The translations under genes and the position numbers were made by a program. 50,094 nt of DNA, taken from assembly GCA_017548565.1 (NCBI GenBank), contig JAFYZU010000048.1, positions 1 to 50,094 of the forward strand, in the 5' to 3' direction. Each line of letters begins with the position of its first letter. Positions within the stretch are counted from its first letter, which is position 1. Positions 42,411-49,625 of the stretch are shown here, piece after piece. The notes under the pieces are model-generated. The model searched no databases. It was not told the origin of the DNA and saw only the letters and a list, made by a program, of their open reading frames with translations. This DNA comes from Treponema sp. Its GTDB lineage: Bacteria > Spirochaetota > Spirochaetia > Treponematales > Treponemataceae.

Positions 42411-42439
42411 ACACCTAGAACCTAAAACCTAGCACCTAG
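42411..42439. repeat. Right terminal inverted repeat of IVS-like element
   Basis: 29 bases paired with 42019-42047 (26/29; inner 20 perfect, ending CCTAAAACCT at 42430). The motif ACCTAGAACCT occurs again just outside (42434-42444). The TAG stop of purE (42436-42438) lies within this repeat. Confidence 0.85.
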
Positions 42440-42921
42440 AACCTCACATCCAATTCAGCAGAAGCAATCAACCCTGCCCTAAATTCTTTTAACTTTTTAG
42501 ATAATTCTTTGTCTGAAAGTGCCAATATCTGAAGTGCAAGATATGCTGCATTTTTTGCATTATTAATGCCGACTGTTGCTACCGGAATCTGTGGAGGCAT
42601 CTGTACTATGCTTAGAAGTGCGTCCATACCGCCAAGACCGTTTGACTTGTCTGAAACGCATTCAAGAGGAACTCCAATGACCGGTAATGTAGTGATTCCT
42701 GCAATTACACCGGGAAGTGCTGCCGCAAGTCCGGCTCCTGCAATAATCACTTTGCAGCCGTCTTTTTCGACCTGTTCAACTGTCTGCTTGAGTAATGTAC
42801 CGGCTCTATGTGCAGAAATAATATAAGCCTTGTAATCAACGCCGAATTCATCAAAAACATCAGCGGCTTTTTTCATTGTTTCTTTGTCAGATTTTGAACC
42901 AAAAAAAATTGCTACCTTCAT
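42436..42921 (-). CDS. purE: AIR carboxylase PurE, class II type
   Basis: A 161-residue PurE that carboxylates AIR to CAIR. The N-terminus is VAIFFGSKSDKETM and the active-site region includes ISAHRAG. The segment AGAGLAAALPGVIAGITTLP followed by IGVPLEC and LGGMDALLSIVQMPPQIP and VGINNAKNAAYL fits class II PurE (uses CO2 directly, as shown for T. denticola and animals) rather than class I, which has 'AGGAAHLPGM' and needs PurK. No purK is visible here, which agrees. I use ATG 42921; a TTG at 42939 gives six extra residues without a ribosome site. Its last codons and TAG stop come from the adjacent inverted repeat, so the C-terminus may have been altered by that insertion. Confidence 0.93.
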   Translation of the reverse strand: MKVAIFFGSKSDKETMKKAADVFDEFGVDYKAYIISAHRAGTLLKQTVEQVEKDGCKVIIAGAGLAAALPGVIAGITTLPVIGVPLECVSDKSNGLGGMDALLSIVQMPPQIPVATVGINNAKNAAYLALQILALSDKELSKKLKEFRAGLIASAELDVRF

Positions 42922-42961
42922 ATATGAGTTATAGCACAAAAAAAGGTAATTCTCAATATAT

Positions 42962-43000
42962 GAAATAAAAAAATCCCGTGTACATTAAATACACGGGATT
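42962..43000 (-). terminator. Rho-independent terminator of EF-Tu-like lipoprotein gene
   Basis: A perfect 11-base stem (AATCCCGTGTA at 42972-42982, TACACGGGATT at 42990-43000) with a 7-base loop, followed on the minus strand by a T-run (42971-42965). It lies 20 bases after the stop at 43020. Confidence 0.9.
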
Positions 43001-43019
43001 AATCTATAAAATACAGTTA

Positions 43020-43958
43020 CTACTGAATGATTGCTTTAATAACACCTGTTCCTGTTGTTCTACCGCCTTCACGAATTGAAAATTCCTGATTTACCCTGAT
43101 AGCCATTCCATTAATAAGTGTTACTGTTACAGTTGCATCCTCTCCAGGCATAATCATTTCATTTTCAAAAGTCATTACACCTACAATATCAGCCTTATTG
43201 AAATAAAACGATGGTCTATAGCCACTGAATATTGGATTGTTACGGCCACCTTCATCTTTTGTTGTCATGTGAATGTCAGCAGTAAAGGTAGTATAATTTC
43301 TCAGAGCTCCAGGGTTAGTCATAACCATTCCTCTTTCCAGGTCACCTTCTTCAAAATCTGGTCCAACACATATTCCGACATTATCTCCAGGTTCTGCTTT
43401 ATCCAATGCCTTCTGAAACATTTCTATCCCTGTAACCTTAGCATTTATTACTTTATTTAAACCGACAAACTGAATATCATCTCCAACCCTTACAATTCCG
43501 CTTTCAACCTGACCGTTTACGACATACCCTCTATCGTTTGTAGAAATATAGTAAACATCTCCTACAGGCATTATAAGAGTTTCATATTCAGGGTTTGAGC
43601 CTTTTGTATAAGTCTTTCCATCATAAGATGCTTTTTCCGGATTATTTTCATCAATAACAAATTCTTTTGTTTCACCATTAAGTGTCAGTTTTGCAATGTA
43701 ATCAGACACAACTTTATAAGTACCATTTGAATTACCAATTGTAAAAGTATTTCCCTTCAATGCAAAATCAATAACACCCCTGTCAAAATGTTCTTTAGCT
43801 TTAGTTAAAGCAGTTACTTCAGCATCCGGAATCCAGCGTGTAGTTGCAAAGTTATCTTTTACCTTTGGAGCTTCAGATCCATTATCCTTACATCCGGTAA
43901 AAGTAAATACAGAAGACAATAACATTGCTCCTGCCAAAAATTTAACAATCTTTTTCAT
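43020..43958 (-). CDS. Lipoprotein carrying EF-Tu domains II and III
   Basis: A 312-residue protein starting MKKIVKFLAGAMLLSSVFTF with lipobox TGC (Cys23), so it should be exported and lipid-anchored. AAGGAG 7 bases before ATG 43958 supports this start over an in-frame codon 26 codons upstream. Residues ~40-125 are a small beta-rich module of unknown family. Residues 128-222 match EF-Tu domain II (LIMPVGDVYYIS, GYVVNGQVESGIVRVGD, VTGIEMFQKAL, GDNVGICV, DLERGMVMTNPGAL) and 223-312 match domain III (TTKDEGGRNNPIFSGYRPSF, ADIVGVM, IMPGEDATVTVTLI, SIREGGRTTGTGV). The GTPase domain (about 200 residues in EF-Tu) is entirely absent. So this cannot be an elongation factor; it is a dedicated surface or periplasmic form of the EF-Tu barrels. 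A strong terminator follows and it is monocistronic. Confidence 0.9.
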   Translation of the reverse strand: MKKIVKFLAGAMLLSSVFTFTGCKDNGSEAPKVKDNFATTRWIPDAEVTALTKAKEHFDRGVIDFALKGNTFTIGNSNGTYKVVSDYIAKLTLNGETKEFVIDENNPEKASYDGKTYTKGSNPEYETLIMPVGDVYYISTNDRGYVVNGQVESGIVRVGDDIQFVGLNKVINAKVTGIEMFQKALDKAEPGDNVGICVGPDFEEGDLERGMVMTNPGALRNYTTFTADIHMTTKDEGGRNNPIFSGYRPSFYFNKADIVGVMTFENEMIMPGEDATVTVTLINGMAIRVNQEFSIREGGRTTGTGVIKAIIQ

Positions 43959-44086
43959 TAAAAATCTCCTTAAAATATAAAAATATAAAGTAAACATAAT
44001 GATATTAAAAATTGTAGTCAATAATAAATCCTTCAATTATCGACTAACTGTCATTTATTATGTTAAAATAAAATTACATAATAAAT

Positions 44087-45676
44087 ATGAAACAGACTGC
44101 AGCTATTACTATCCGTCCGGAAGAAGAAAACAACAAAGCATTAATTGAAAAACTCATCAGGAAAGAACTGAATATTCCGAAAAATGCAGGCGGTAAACAA
44201 ACCTTTATCCTTAGTAAAAAATCAATAGATGCAAGGCATGGAACAATAAAGCTCCATTTAAAATATGATGTATACATTAACGAAGAACCTCCGTCGCAGG
44301 ATACAGCCCTTCCACAGTGGAAAAAAGCATCTTCTGAAAAAACTGTCATTATAATCGGTTACGGACCTGCCGCTATTTTTGCCGCCTTACGCCTTCTGGA
44401 AAAAGGAATAAAGCCTGTCATTCTTGAAAGAGGGAAGACGACAAAAGACCGTCGCGAAGATATTGCTCTCATCAGTAAAAATCATATTGTAAATGAAAAT
44501 TCAAATTACTGTTTTGGAGAAGGAGGAGCAGGGACTTTTTCGGACGGAAAGCTTTACACACGAAGCAGCAAACGCGGTGATATCGGCAGAATTTTAAGGA
44601 TTCTTGTTCATTTCGGAGCCGATGAAAAAATCCTTACCGATGCGCATCCTCACATAGGAACAGACAGACTTCCGCTTGTAATCAACAATATAACAAAAAA
44701 AATAACAGAGCTTGGCGGAGAAATTCATTTTAATACTTTATGTACAGATTTTATTCTGGAAAAAAACAGACTCATCGGTGTAAAGGCAGTAAAGCTTCTT
44801 TCAAACGAAGAATGTATTTTTACGGGGGATTATTTCATTCTTGCAAGCGGACATTCTTCCAGTGATATTTACAAAACCCTTGCAAAAATCAATCCGCTGG
44901 CACTTGAGGCAAAAACGTTCGCAGTCGGAGTACGCGTTGAACATCCCCGTTCAATCATCGATGAAATTCAATATCACGGTAAAAAAACAGAAAACCTTCT
45001 TGCAGCTGAATATTCTTTAAAAACACAGATTAATGACCGCGGAGTCTATTCCTTCTGCATGTGCCCCGGAGGATTCGTAGTTCCGTCTGCTTCAGGACCA
45101 GATGAAATTGTTGTAAACGGAATGTCTACCGCAAAAAGAAATTCAAAATGGTCAAATGCCGCAATTGTGGTAGAAACAAGACCTGAAGATATACCGATGG
45201 AATTCCAGTTACAGGCAGAAAAAGAAAACTGCCCTTCGCTCAAAGGATTGTTTTTCCGCACATGGATTGAAAGCCTCGCAAAAAAACACGCAGAAGGTCA
45301 GGCTGCTCCATCCCAGCTCCTTACAGATTTCCTGAATAATAAAAAGTCTGCTTCTTTTCCACCGGTAAGTTTTACACCCGGCATTACTTCATCAAACTTA
45401 AATGAATGGCTGCCAAAGCACATCTGTTCAAGATTAGGACCCGCATTCGTTGAATTTAATAAAATCATGAAAGGCTTTATCTGTGATTCTGCAGTTTTAA
45501 TAGCTCCCGAAACAAGAACGAGTACACCGGTAAGAATCCTTCGCGACAAACAAACTCTTGAAAATCCGTACATAATGGGTCTTTATCCTGCAGGTGAAGG
45601 AAGCGGATATTCAGGTGGAATCGTTTCAAGTGCGATGGATGGTGAGCTTATAGCTGAGAAAATATGCAGTTTATGA
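44087..45676 (+). CDS. FAD-dependent oxidoreductase (COG2509 type)
   Basis: A 529-residue flavoprotein. Residues 1-80 form an N-terminal domain common to this family (LIEKLIRKELNIP). The FAD-binding motif is VIIIGYGPAAIFAALRLLEKG (about 87-107), then ERGKTTKDR, a glycine-rich FGEGGAGTFSDGKLYTR near 144-160, AVGVRVEHP in the middle and a C-terminal MGLYPAGEGSGYSGGIVSS closing the FAD site. Homologues are annotated as NAD(FAD)-utilising dehydrogenases or uncharacterised FAD oxidoreductases; the substrate is unknown. It is divergent from the EF-Tu-like lipoprotein gene across a 128-base gap, and convergent with the amino-acid transporter genes. Confidence 0.85.
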   Translation: MKQTAAITIRPEEENNKALIEKLIRKELNIPKNAGGKQTFILSKKSIDARHGTIKLHLKYDVYINEEPPSQDTALPQWKKASSEKTVIIIGYGPAAIFAALRLLEKGIKPVILERGKTTKDRREDIALISKNHIVNENSNYCFGEGGAGTFSDGKLYTRSSKRGDIGRILRILVHFGADEKILTDAHPHIGTDRLPLVINNITKKITELGGEIHFNTLCTDFILEKNRLIGVKAVKLLSNEECIFTGDYFILASGHSSSDIYKTLAKINPLALEAKTFAVGVRVEHPRSIIDEIQYHGKKTENLLAAEYSLKTQINDRGVYSFCMCPGGFVVPSASGPDEIVVNGMSTAKRNSKWSNAAIVVETRPEDIPMEFQLQAEKENCPSLKGLFFRTWIESLAKKHAEGQAAPSQLLTDFLNNKKSASFPPVSFTPGITSSNLNEWLPKHICSRLGPAFVEFNKIMKGFICDSAVLIAPETRTSTPVRILRDKQTLENPYIMGLYPAGEGSGYSGGIVSSAMDGELIAEKICSL

Positions 45677-45694
45677 TTACGGCATTTAAAAATT

Positions 45695-46453
45695 TTACAA
45701 TACAGATTTTAAAAACTGCTTTAATCTTTCAGATTTAGGATGACTGAATATCTGCTCAGGTGTTCCTTCTTCTGCTATCTGGCCGTCTTCCATAAAAATT
45801 ACTCTGTCGGCAACCTCTCGTGCAAAGCCCATTTCATGAGTTACAACGACCATTGTCATTCCATCCTTTGCAAGCTGCTTCATTACTGCAAGAACTTCAC
45901 CGACAAGCTCAGGATCAAGTGCCGATGTAGGCTCATCAAAAAGGATAGTTTTCGGATTCATTGCAAGAGCCCGGGCAATCGCAACACGCTGCTGCTGTCC
46001 GCCTGAAAGTTTATTCGGATATTCATTGATTTTATCTTCAAGACCGACTCTTGTTAAATATTTAATGCCGTTTGCCCTTGCTTCATCTGCCTTCATTTTC
46101 AGAACATTCATAGGGGCAATCATTGTATTTTCAACTGCAGTTTTATGAGGAAAAAGATTAAAACGCTGAAAAACCATTCCTACATCCAGAAGGATTTTTC
46201 TTCTTTCCTTTGAATTTATCTTTAATTTTCTTACCCCATGATCATACTGAGTAAGAAGCTGTTCTTCAATATAAACTGAACCATTATTAATATGCTCAAG
46301 ATGATTTAAAACCCTTAAAAAAGTTGATTTACCCGCCCCGCTTGGACCAATAATGCAAACAACCTCTTTAGGTTTAATGGTAAGGCTTACATTTTTTAAT
46401 ACATCAAGTTTTCCGAATGATACACAAACATTCTCTGCTCTAATCATATCCAT
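45695..46453 (-). CDS. Polar amino-acid ABC transporter ATPase
   Basis: A 252-residue GlnQ/HisP-type ATPase: Walker [10 protein letters not shown] (about 34-42), Q-loop [17 protein letters not shown], signature [17 protein letters not shown], Walker [16 protein letters not shown] and switch His in [15 protein letters not shown]. These features are typical of PAAT-family importers. AGGAG precedes the ATG at 46453. It is the third gene of the binding protein-permease-ATPase operon, with a 12-base gap from the permease. Substrate is a polar amino acid or cystine, not resolvable from the ATPase. Confidence 0.94.
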   Translation of the reverse strand: MDMIRAENVCVSFGKLDVLKNVSLTIKPKEVVCIIGPSGAGKSTFLRVLNHLEHINNGSVYIEEQLLTQYDHGVRKLKINSKERRKILLDVGMVFQRFNLFPHKTAVENTMIAPMNVLKMKADEARANGIKYLTRVGLEDKINEYPNKLSGGQQQRVAIARALAMNPKTILFDEPTSALDPELVGEVLAVMKQLAKDGMTMVVVTHEMGFAREVADRVIFMEDGQIAEEGTPEQIFSHPKSERLKQFLKSVL

Positions 46454-46465
46454 AACGGCATCTCC

Positions 46466-47125
46466 TTACTCGTACACAGAATTTTTCTTTTCCAGAAGAT
46501 GGAAAATAAGCGTGAAAACTGCTGTAATAATAAGATATAAAATCATAGCAGGAATATAAACCAAAGAAGATGCGGTAGACGACTGAATGCTTCTTGTTAC
46601 CTTTGTAATATCTGCAAGTGCAATAAGCGAAACAAGAGATGCATCCTTAAGCATCATTATAAACTCATTACCAACCGGTGGAATTAATCTTCTGATTGAC
46701 TGAGGAAGAATGATTAATCTCATTGTCTGGAAATAATTTAATCCCAGAACCTTACCGGCTTCGAATTGACCTTTATCGATGGATTGAATCGCAGCACGGA
46801 TTATTTCACTGCAGTAAGCACTGCTGTTCAAACCGAACGCAATGAAAGCTGCAAGGAATTTATTGTTTATAGTCAATGCAGGACTTATGCATGGTAATCC
46901 ATAGTAAACAAAATAAAGCTGCATCAAAAGAGGAGTACCACGGAAAAAGAATACATAAGCCTTACAGATGGCACGAAGGACTTTTCTTTTAGACATAGTT
47001 CCAAGTGCCAGAAAAATACTTAATAAAAGGCCTGCACAAACAGAACACAAGGTTAATAAAATTGTAATTTTTGCACCGTTCAATAATTGCGGTGTCCAGC
47101 TGATTATTTTCTGCATAGTATTCAT
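46466..47125 (-). CDS. Polar amino-acid ABC transporter permease
   Basis: A 219-residue membrane protein of the HisM/GlnP family with five hydrophobic helices. Family signatures are LLNGAKITILLTLCSVCAGL, FFFRGTPLLMQLYFVYYGLP (about 57-76), FGLNSSAYCSEIIRAAIQSI and the ATPase-coupling EAA loop EAGKVLGLNYFQTMRLIILP. GGAGGC precedes the ATG. It probably forms a homodimeric channel with the ATPase encoded downstream and receives substrate from the lipoprotein encoded upstream (21-base gap). Confidence 0.94.
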   Translation of the reverse strand: MNTMQKIISWTPQLLNGAKITILLTLCSVCAGLLLSIFLALGTMSKRKVLRAICKAYVFFFRGTPLLMQLYFVYYGLPCISPALTINNKFLAAFIAFGLNSSAYCSEIIRAAIQSIDKGQFEAGKVLGLNYFQTMRLIILPQSIRRLIPPVGNEFIMMLKDASLVSLIALADITKVTRSIQSSTASSLVYIPAMILYLIITAVFTLIFHLLEKKNSVYE

Positions 47126-47146
47126 TTATGCAAGCCTCCGTATAAT

Positions 47147-47950
47147 TTATTTTATGCTGTCAGAAAGATCCATTCCGAACACTTGTTCATACATTTTCTT
47201 GAAAGTTCCGTCTTTTTTCATATCATCAATAGCTGCATTGATTTTTGAAAGAAGTGCAGTATTTCCTTTCTTAACGCATACACCAAAGAATTCATCCGGT
47301 GTTCCAGCCCAAACCTGTTTATATACAGTATCTGAAGGAGCAAGATAATCAACTGCAACAAGACTGTCGCTTATAACTGCATCAATTCTTCCAAATCTTA
47401 AATCATCATAAGCATTCATTACCTTGTCATATTCGTTTGCTTCAAAAGTAAAGCCTAATTCTGCAGATTTCTTTTCCATATAGAAATCAGATGTTGTTTC
47501 TGCCTGATATCCGACCTTTTTACCGGCAAGGTCTTCAACTCCTGCAATTTTTACATCTGAGCCTTTTGTAATGACAATTGCCTGACCGTTACCGATATAT
47601 GGATTAGAAAAATCATAATTCTGCTTGCGTTCTTCTGTAATTGTCATTGCAGACATGATTGCATCATAGCGGTTTGTATCAAGACCTGCTAAAATTCCGT
47701 CCCATGCTGTATCAACAAATTCTACTTCAAGACCAAGACGTTTTGAAATTTCTTTTCCAAGGAGAACATCAAATCCTTCAGGTGTCTTTCCATCTTCACC
47801 GAAATACTCGAATGGAGGATATCCGATCTCCATACCTACTTTAAATTTACCTTTTTCAACGGTAAAATCACCCTTTTCAGTTTTTTTAGAACAACCGCAC
47901 AAAGCAGCAACCATCAAAACACTGAAAAATACAACGCTAAGTTTTTTCAT
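47147..47950 (-). CDS. Amino-acid-binding lipoprotein
   Basis: A 267-residue solute-binding lipoprotein: VVFFSVLMVAALCGC lipobox (Cys20). The mature domain shows VGMEIGYPPFEYFGEDGKTP, WDGILAGLDTNRYDAIMSAM and TITEERKQNYDFSNPYIGNG, the standard type II (Bac_3) amino-acid-binding pattern. The lipid anchor keeps it at the inner membrane as the receptor for the neighbouring permease and ATPase. It starts the operon. An attenuator-like hairpin and a good promoter precede it (48032-48060), suggesting regulation of uptake by ligand or translation state. Confidence 0.93.
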   Translation of the reverse strand: MKKLSVVFFSVLMVAALCGCSKKTEKGDFTVEKGKFKVGMEIGYPPFEYFGEDGKTPEGFDVLLGKEISKRLGLEVEFVDTAWDGILAGLDTNRYDAIMSAMTITEERKQNYDFSNPYIGNGQAIVITKGSDVKIAGVEDLAGKKVGYQAETTSDFYMEKKSAELGFTFEANEYDKVMNAYDDLRFGRIDAVISDSLVAVDYLAPSDTVYKQVWAGTPDEFFGVCVKKGNTALLSKINAAIDDMKKDGTFKKMYEQVFGMDLSDSIK

Positions 47951-47976
47951 AAAAAACCCCTTTTATATAGTAAAAA

Positions 47977-48029
47977 TAACAAAAAAAGGACAATAACGAT
48001 CCGCAGTTACGAACCTCATCGCCCTTTTT
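47977..48029 (-). promoter_or_regulatory. 5'-terminal attenuator-like hairpin
   Basis: Read on the minus strand, twelve bases (48029-48018) pair with 47995-47984 using a few G-U pairs, around a 22-base inner part (48017-47996), and the stem is followed by a T-run. This has the form of an intrinsic terminator within the first ~50 bases of the transporter transcript. Its inner sequence contains GAGGTTCGTAACTGC, which I cannot match to a known riboswitch. Confidence 0.55.
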
Positions 48030-48031
48030 AT

Positions 48032-48060
48032 AATATAATGTTTGACAGTTATCAGGTCAA
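48032..48060 (-). promoter_or_regulatory. Promoter of amino-acid transporter operon
   Basis: On the minus strand TTGACC (48060-48055) and TATATT (48037-48032) are separated by 17 bases, each one base from consensus. The start point would be near 48025, placing the hairpin at 47984-48029 at the very 5' end of the RNA. Confidence 0.6.
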
Positions 48061-48131
48061 GAGTGATAGTTTTTCCGTGATGTCAAGAATGACAATTATT
48101 ACTACTCTGTTACTATGATAGTATATTCTCA

Positions 48132-48581
48132 TTATTCTGTAACGGTAATAATATATTCTTTATAAAACCTAAGGCATCTTATCAAAACCTTATACTCACC
48201 TGGTTCATTATACGAAAAAGAAATCTCTGTTTTATAATCTTTAGCATCATCATAACCTCTGAGAATAGTTAATGTTGTATTTTCATACCCTCTAGGAATG
48301 CTATAATCTATTCTTTTATCTTCTGTTAATACAAATTCATTTTTACGCTCACAATCAATATATTGATACCCTTCTGGAAGATTATAATATAAAACATTTA
48401 CCGGTCCATGTGCTTTATAGAGCTTGACACATAAATTTATTTCTTCTTGAACTTTTACTCTTTCATTACTGATTTCTGATATAGCATAAATATCATTATA
48501 TGAAAAATTTTCTATCAGAGGGCATCCCAAAAACATGAAAAAAATAAAACCTATAATCAAGAATTTAAATATCCGTTTCAT
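48132..48581 (-). CDS. Paralogous small lipoprotein, copy 1
   Basis: A 149-residue lipoprotein (FLIIGFIFFMFLGC, Cys at ~19). The mature part is a single Ig-like beta-sandwich: ISEISNERVKVQEEINLCV, VNVLYYNLPEGYQYIDC, IPRGYENTTLTILRGYDDAK, EISFSYNEPGEYKVLIRC and a terminal EYIITVTE. It is very close to the copy at 48695-49141 (long identical blocks) and more distantly related to the one at 49165-49623. The ATG overlaps the TAA of a gene remnant just upstream (TAATG). Function unknown; a surface or periplasmic binding role is likely from the fold. Confidence 0.75.
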   Translation of the reverse strand: MKRIFKFLIIGFIFFMFLGCPLIENFSYNDIYAISEISNERVKVQEEINLCVKLYKAHGPVNVLYYNLPEGYQYIDCERKNEFVLTEDKRIDYSIPRGYENTTLTILRGYDDAKDYKTEISFSYNEPGEYKVLIRCLRFYKEYIITVTE

Positions 48582-48694
48582 TATCTACTCCTAGCTTCTT
48601 CAAATACCAGATTTATAACATTCTGTTCTTCTTCAGAAATCATATTCTGCTTATAAAAGACCTGTTTCCATGTATCCAGACCGACAACTTCAGA
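48581..48694 (-). pseudogene. C-terminal fragment of the 49626 gene
   Basis: In frame right after the TAA of the 48695 lipoprotein, this stretch encodes SEVVGLDTWKQVFYKQNMIS, then EEEQNVINLVFEEARSR and a TAA that overlaps the next ATG. It is nearly the same as the end of the intact upstream protein (SEVVGLDTCKQVFYKQNLIS, EENQNVINNIIKKAQGE). No start or N-terminal part remains, so it is a fragment left by tandem duplication and deletion. Confidence 0.85.
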
Positions 48695-49141
48695 TTATTC
48701 TGTAACGGTAATTATATATTCCCGATAAAAGAGAAGACATTCTATCAAAATCTTGTACTCTCCAGGTTCCTGATATGAAAAAGAAACCTCTGTTTTATAA
48801 TCTTTAGCATCATCATAACCTCTGAGAATAGTTAGTGTTGTATTTTCATACCCTCTGGGAATCCCATAATAATCTTTTTTATCTTCTGTTAATACAAATT
48901 CATTTTCACGCTTACAATCAATATATTGATAGCCAGTTGGAAGATTATAATAAAATACATTTACCGGTCCATCAGAAAGCTTTACCTTAATATTTATTTC
49001 ATCACCAGCTTTTACTGTTTCATCACTGATTTCTGATTCTATATGAATTCTAGAACCAGGAGGATAATAACCAATACCCGGACATGATAAAAATAGAAAA
49101 GCAATTAAACCTGTAATCATTATTCTAAAAGTTTTTTTCAT
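48695..49141 (-). CDS. Paralogous small lipoprotein, copy 2
   Basis: A 148-residue lipoprotein (MKKTFRIMITGLIAFLFLSC) whose mature part is close to copy 1: YYNLPTGYQYIDC, then NEFVLTEDK, IPRGYENTTLTILRGYDDAK and EYIITVTE. I use ATG 49141; an in-frame ATG at 49165 overlaps the stop of copy 3 (TAATG) and would add MRRSQKKI. The stop codon is joined directly to the fragment of the 49626-type gene. Single beta-sandwich, function unknown. Copies 1 and 2 differ mainly at the signal peptide and the first 20 mature residues. Confidence 0.75.
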   Translation of the reverse strand: MKKTFRIMITGLIAFLFLSCPGIGYYPPGSRIHIESEISDETVKAGDEINIKVKLSDGPVNVFYYNLPTGYQYIDCKRENEFVLTEDKKDYYGIPRGYENTTLTILRGYDDAKDYKTEVSFSYQEPGEYKILIECLLFYREYIITVTE

Positions 49142-49164
49142 TATCTTCTTCTGACTTCTTCTCA

Positions 49165-49623
49165 TTATTCTGTAACAGTAATTGTATATTCTTTGAAAGT
49201 ATTAATAAAACAAGAAATAAAAATCGAATATTCTCCCTGTTCATAAAACTCAAAAGATAAAGAAGTTTTATTATTTTTATCAGTTAAATTATTTAATACT
49301 ATACAAGGTTTTCCTAAATATTCTAACGCACAATTAGTAACTTCTTCATTTAATTCAAAATCCCTCAAGTCATTCTCTGTTAATTCATCGCATTCAAATA
49401 ATATTTCTCCCTCTAAGATAGTACAATGTTCAGGAAGACCAAAATAATAAGATGCCGTTGATAATAACGTATCATACGTTTCTGTTGATATAATTATTTC
49501 TTTCCCTATCTTAACTTTTTGTCCGTTAATTTGTATAATTCCTCTAGGATGAGCCTGATAACATTGAAAACTGCATAAAACAATCATCAAAATAATATAT
49601 AATACAATCCTTTTTTGGGCCAT
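49165..49623 (-). CDS. Paralogous small exported protein, copy 3
   Basis: A 152-residue protein with a hydrophobic N-terminus (IVLYIILMIVLCSFQC) that could be a lipoprotein signal, with Cys at about 20, though the box FQC is poor. The body shares the plan of copies 1 and 2: INGQKVKIGKEIIISTE, ASYYFGLPEHCTILEGE, LSFEFYEQGEYSIFISC and a terminal EYTITVTE, but is much more diverged. It follows the 49626 gene by 2 bases; the next copy begins on its stop codon. It looks like the older member of a locally duplicating family. Confidence 0.7.
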   Translation of the reverse strand: MAQKRIVLYIILMIVLCSFQCYQAHPRGIIQINGQKVKIGKEIIISTETYDTLLSTASYYFGLPEHCTILEGEILFECDELTENDLRDFELNEEVTNCALEYLGKPCIVLNNLTDKNNKTSLSFEFYEQGEYSIFISCFINTFKEYTITVTE

Positions 49624-49625
49624 TT

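Noticed and set aside
43959-44036. Extended N-terminus of the EF-Tu-like lipoprotein
   Set aside because: The extra 26 residues have no ribosome site and would bury the lipoprotein signal; AAGGAG sits correctly before ATG 43958.
46968-47348. 126-codon plus-strand open frame
   Set aside because: Antisense across the amino-acid permease and binding-protein genes, both of which have complete family motifs.
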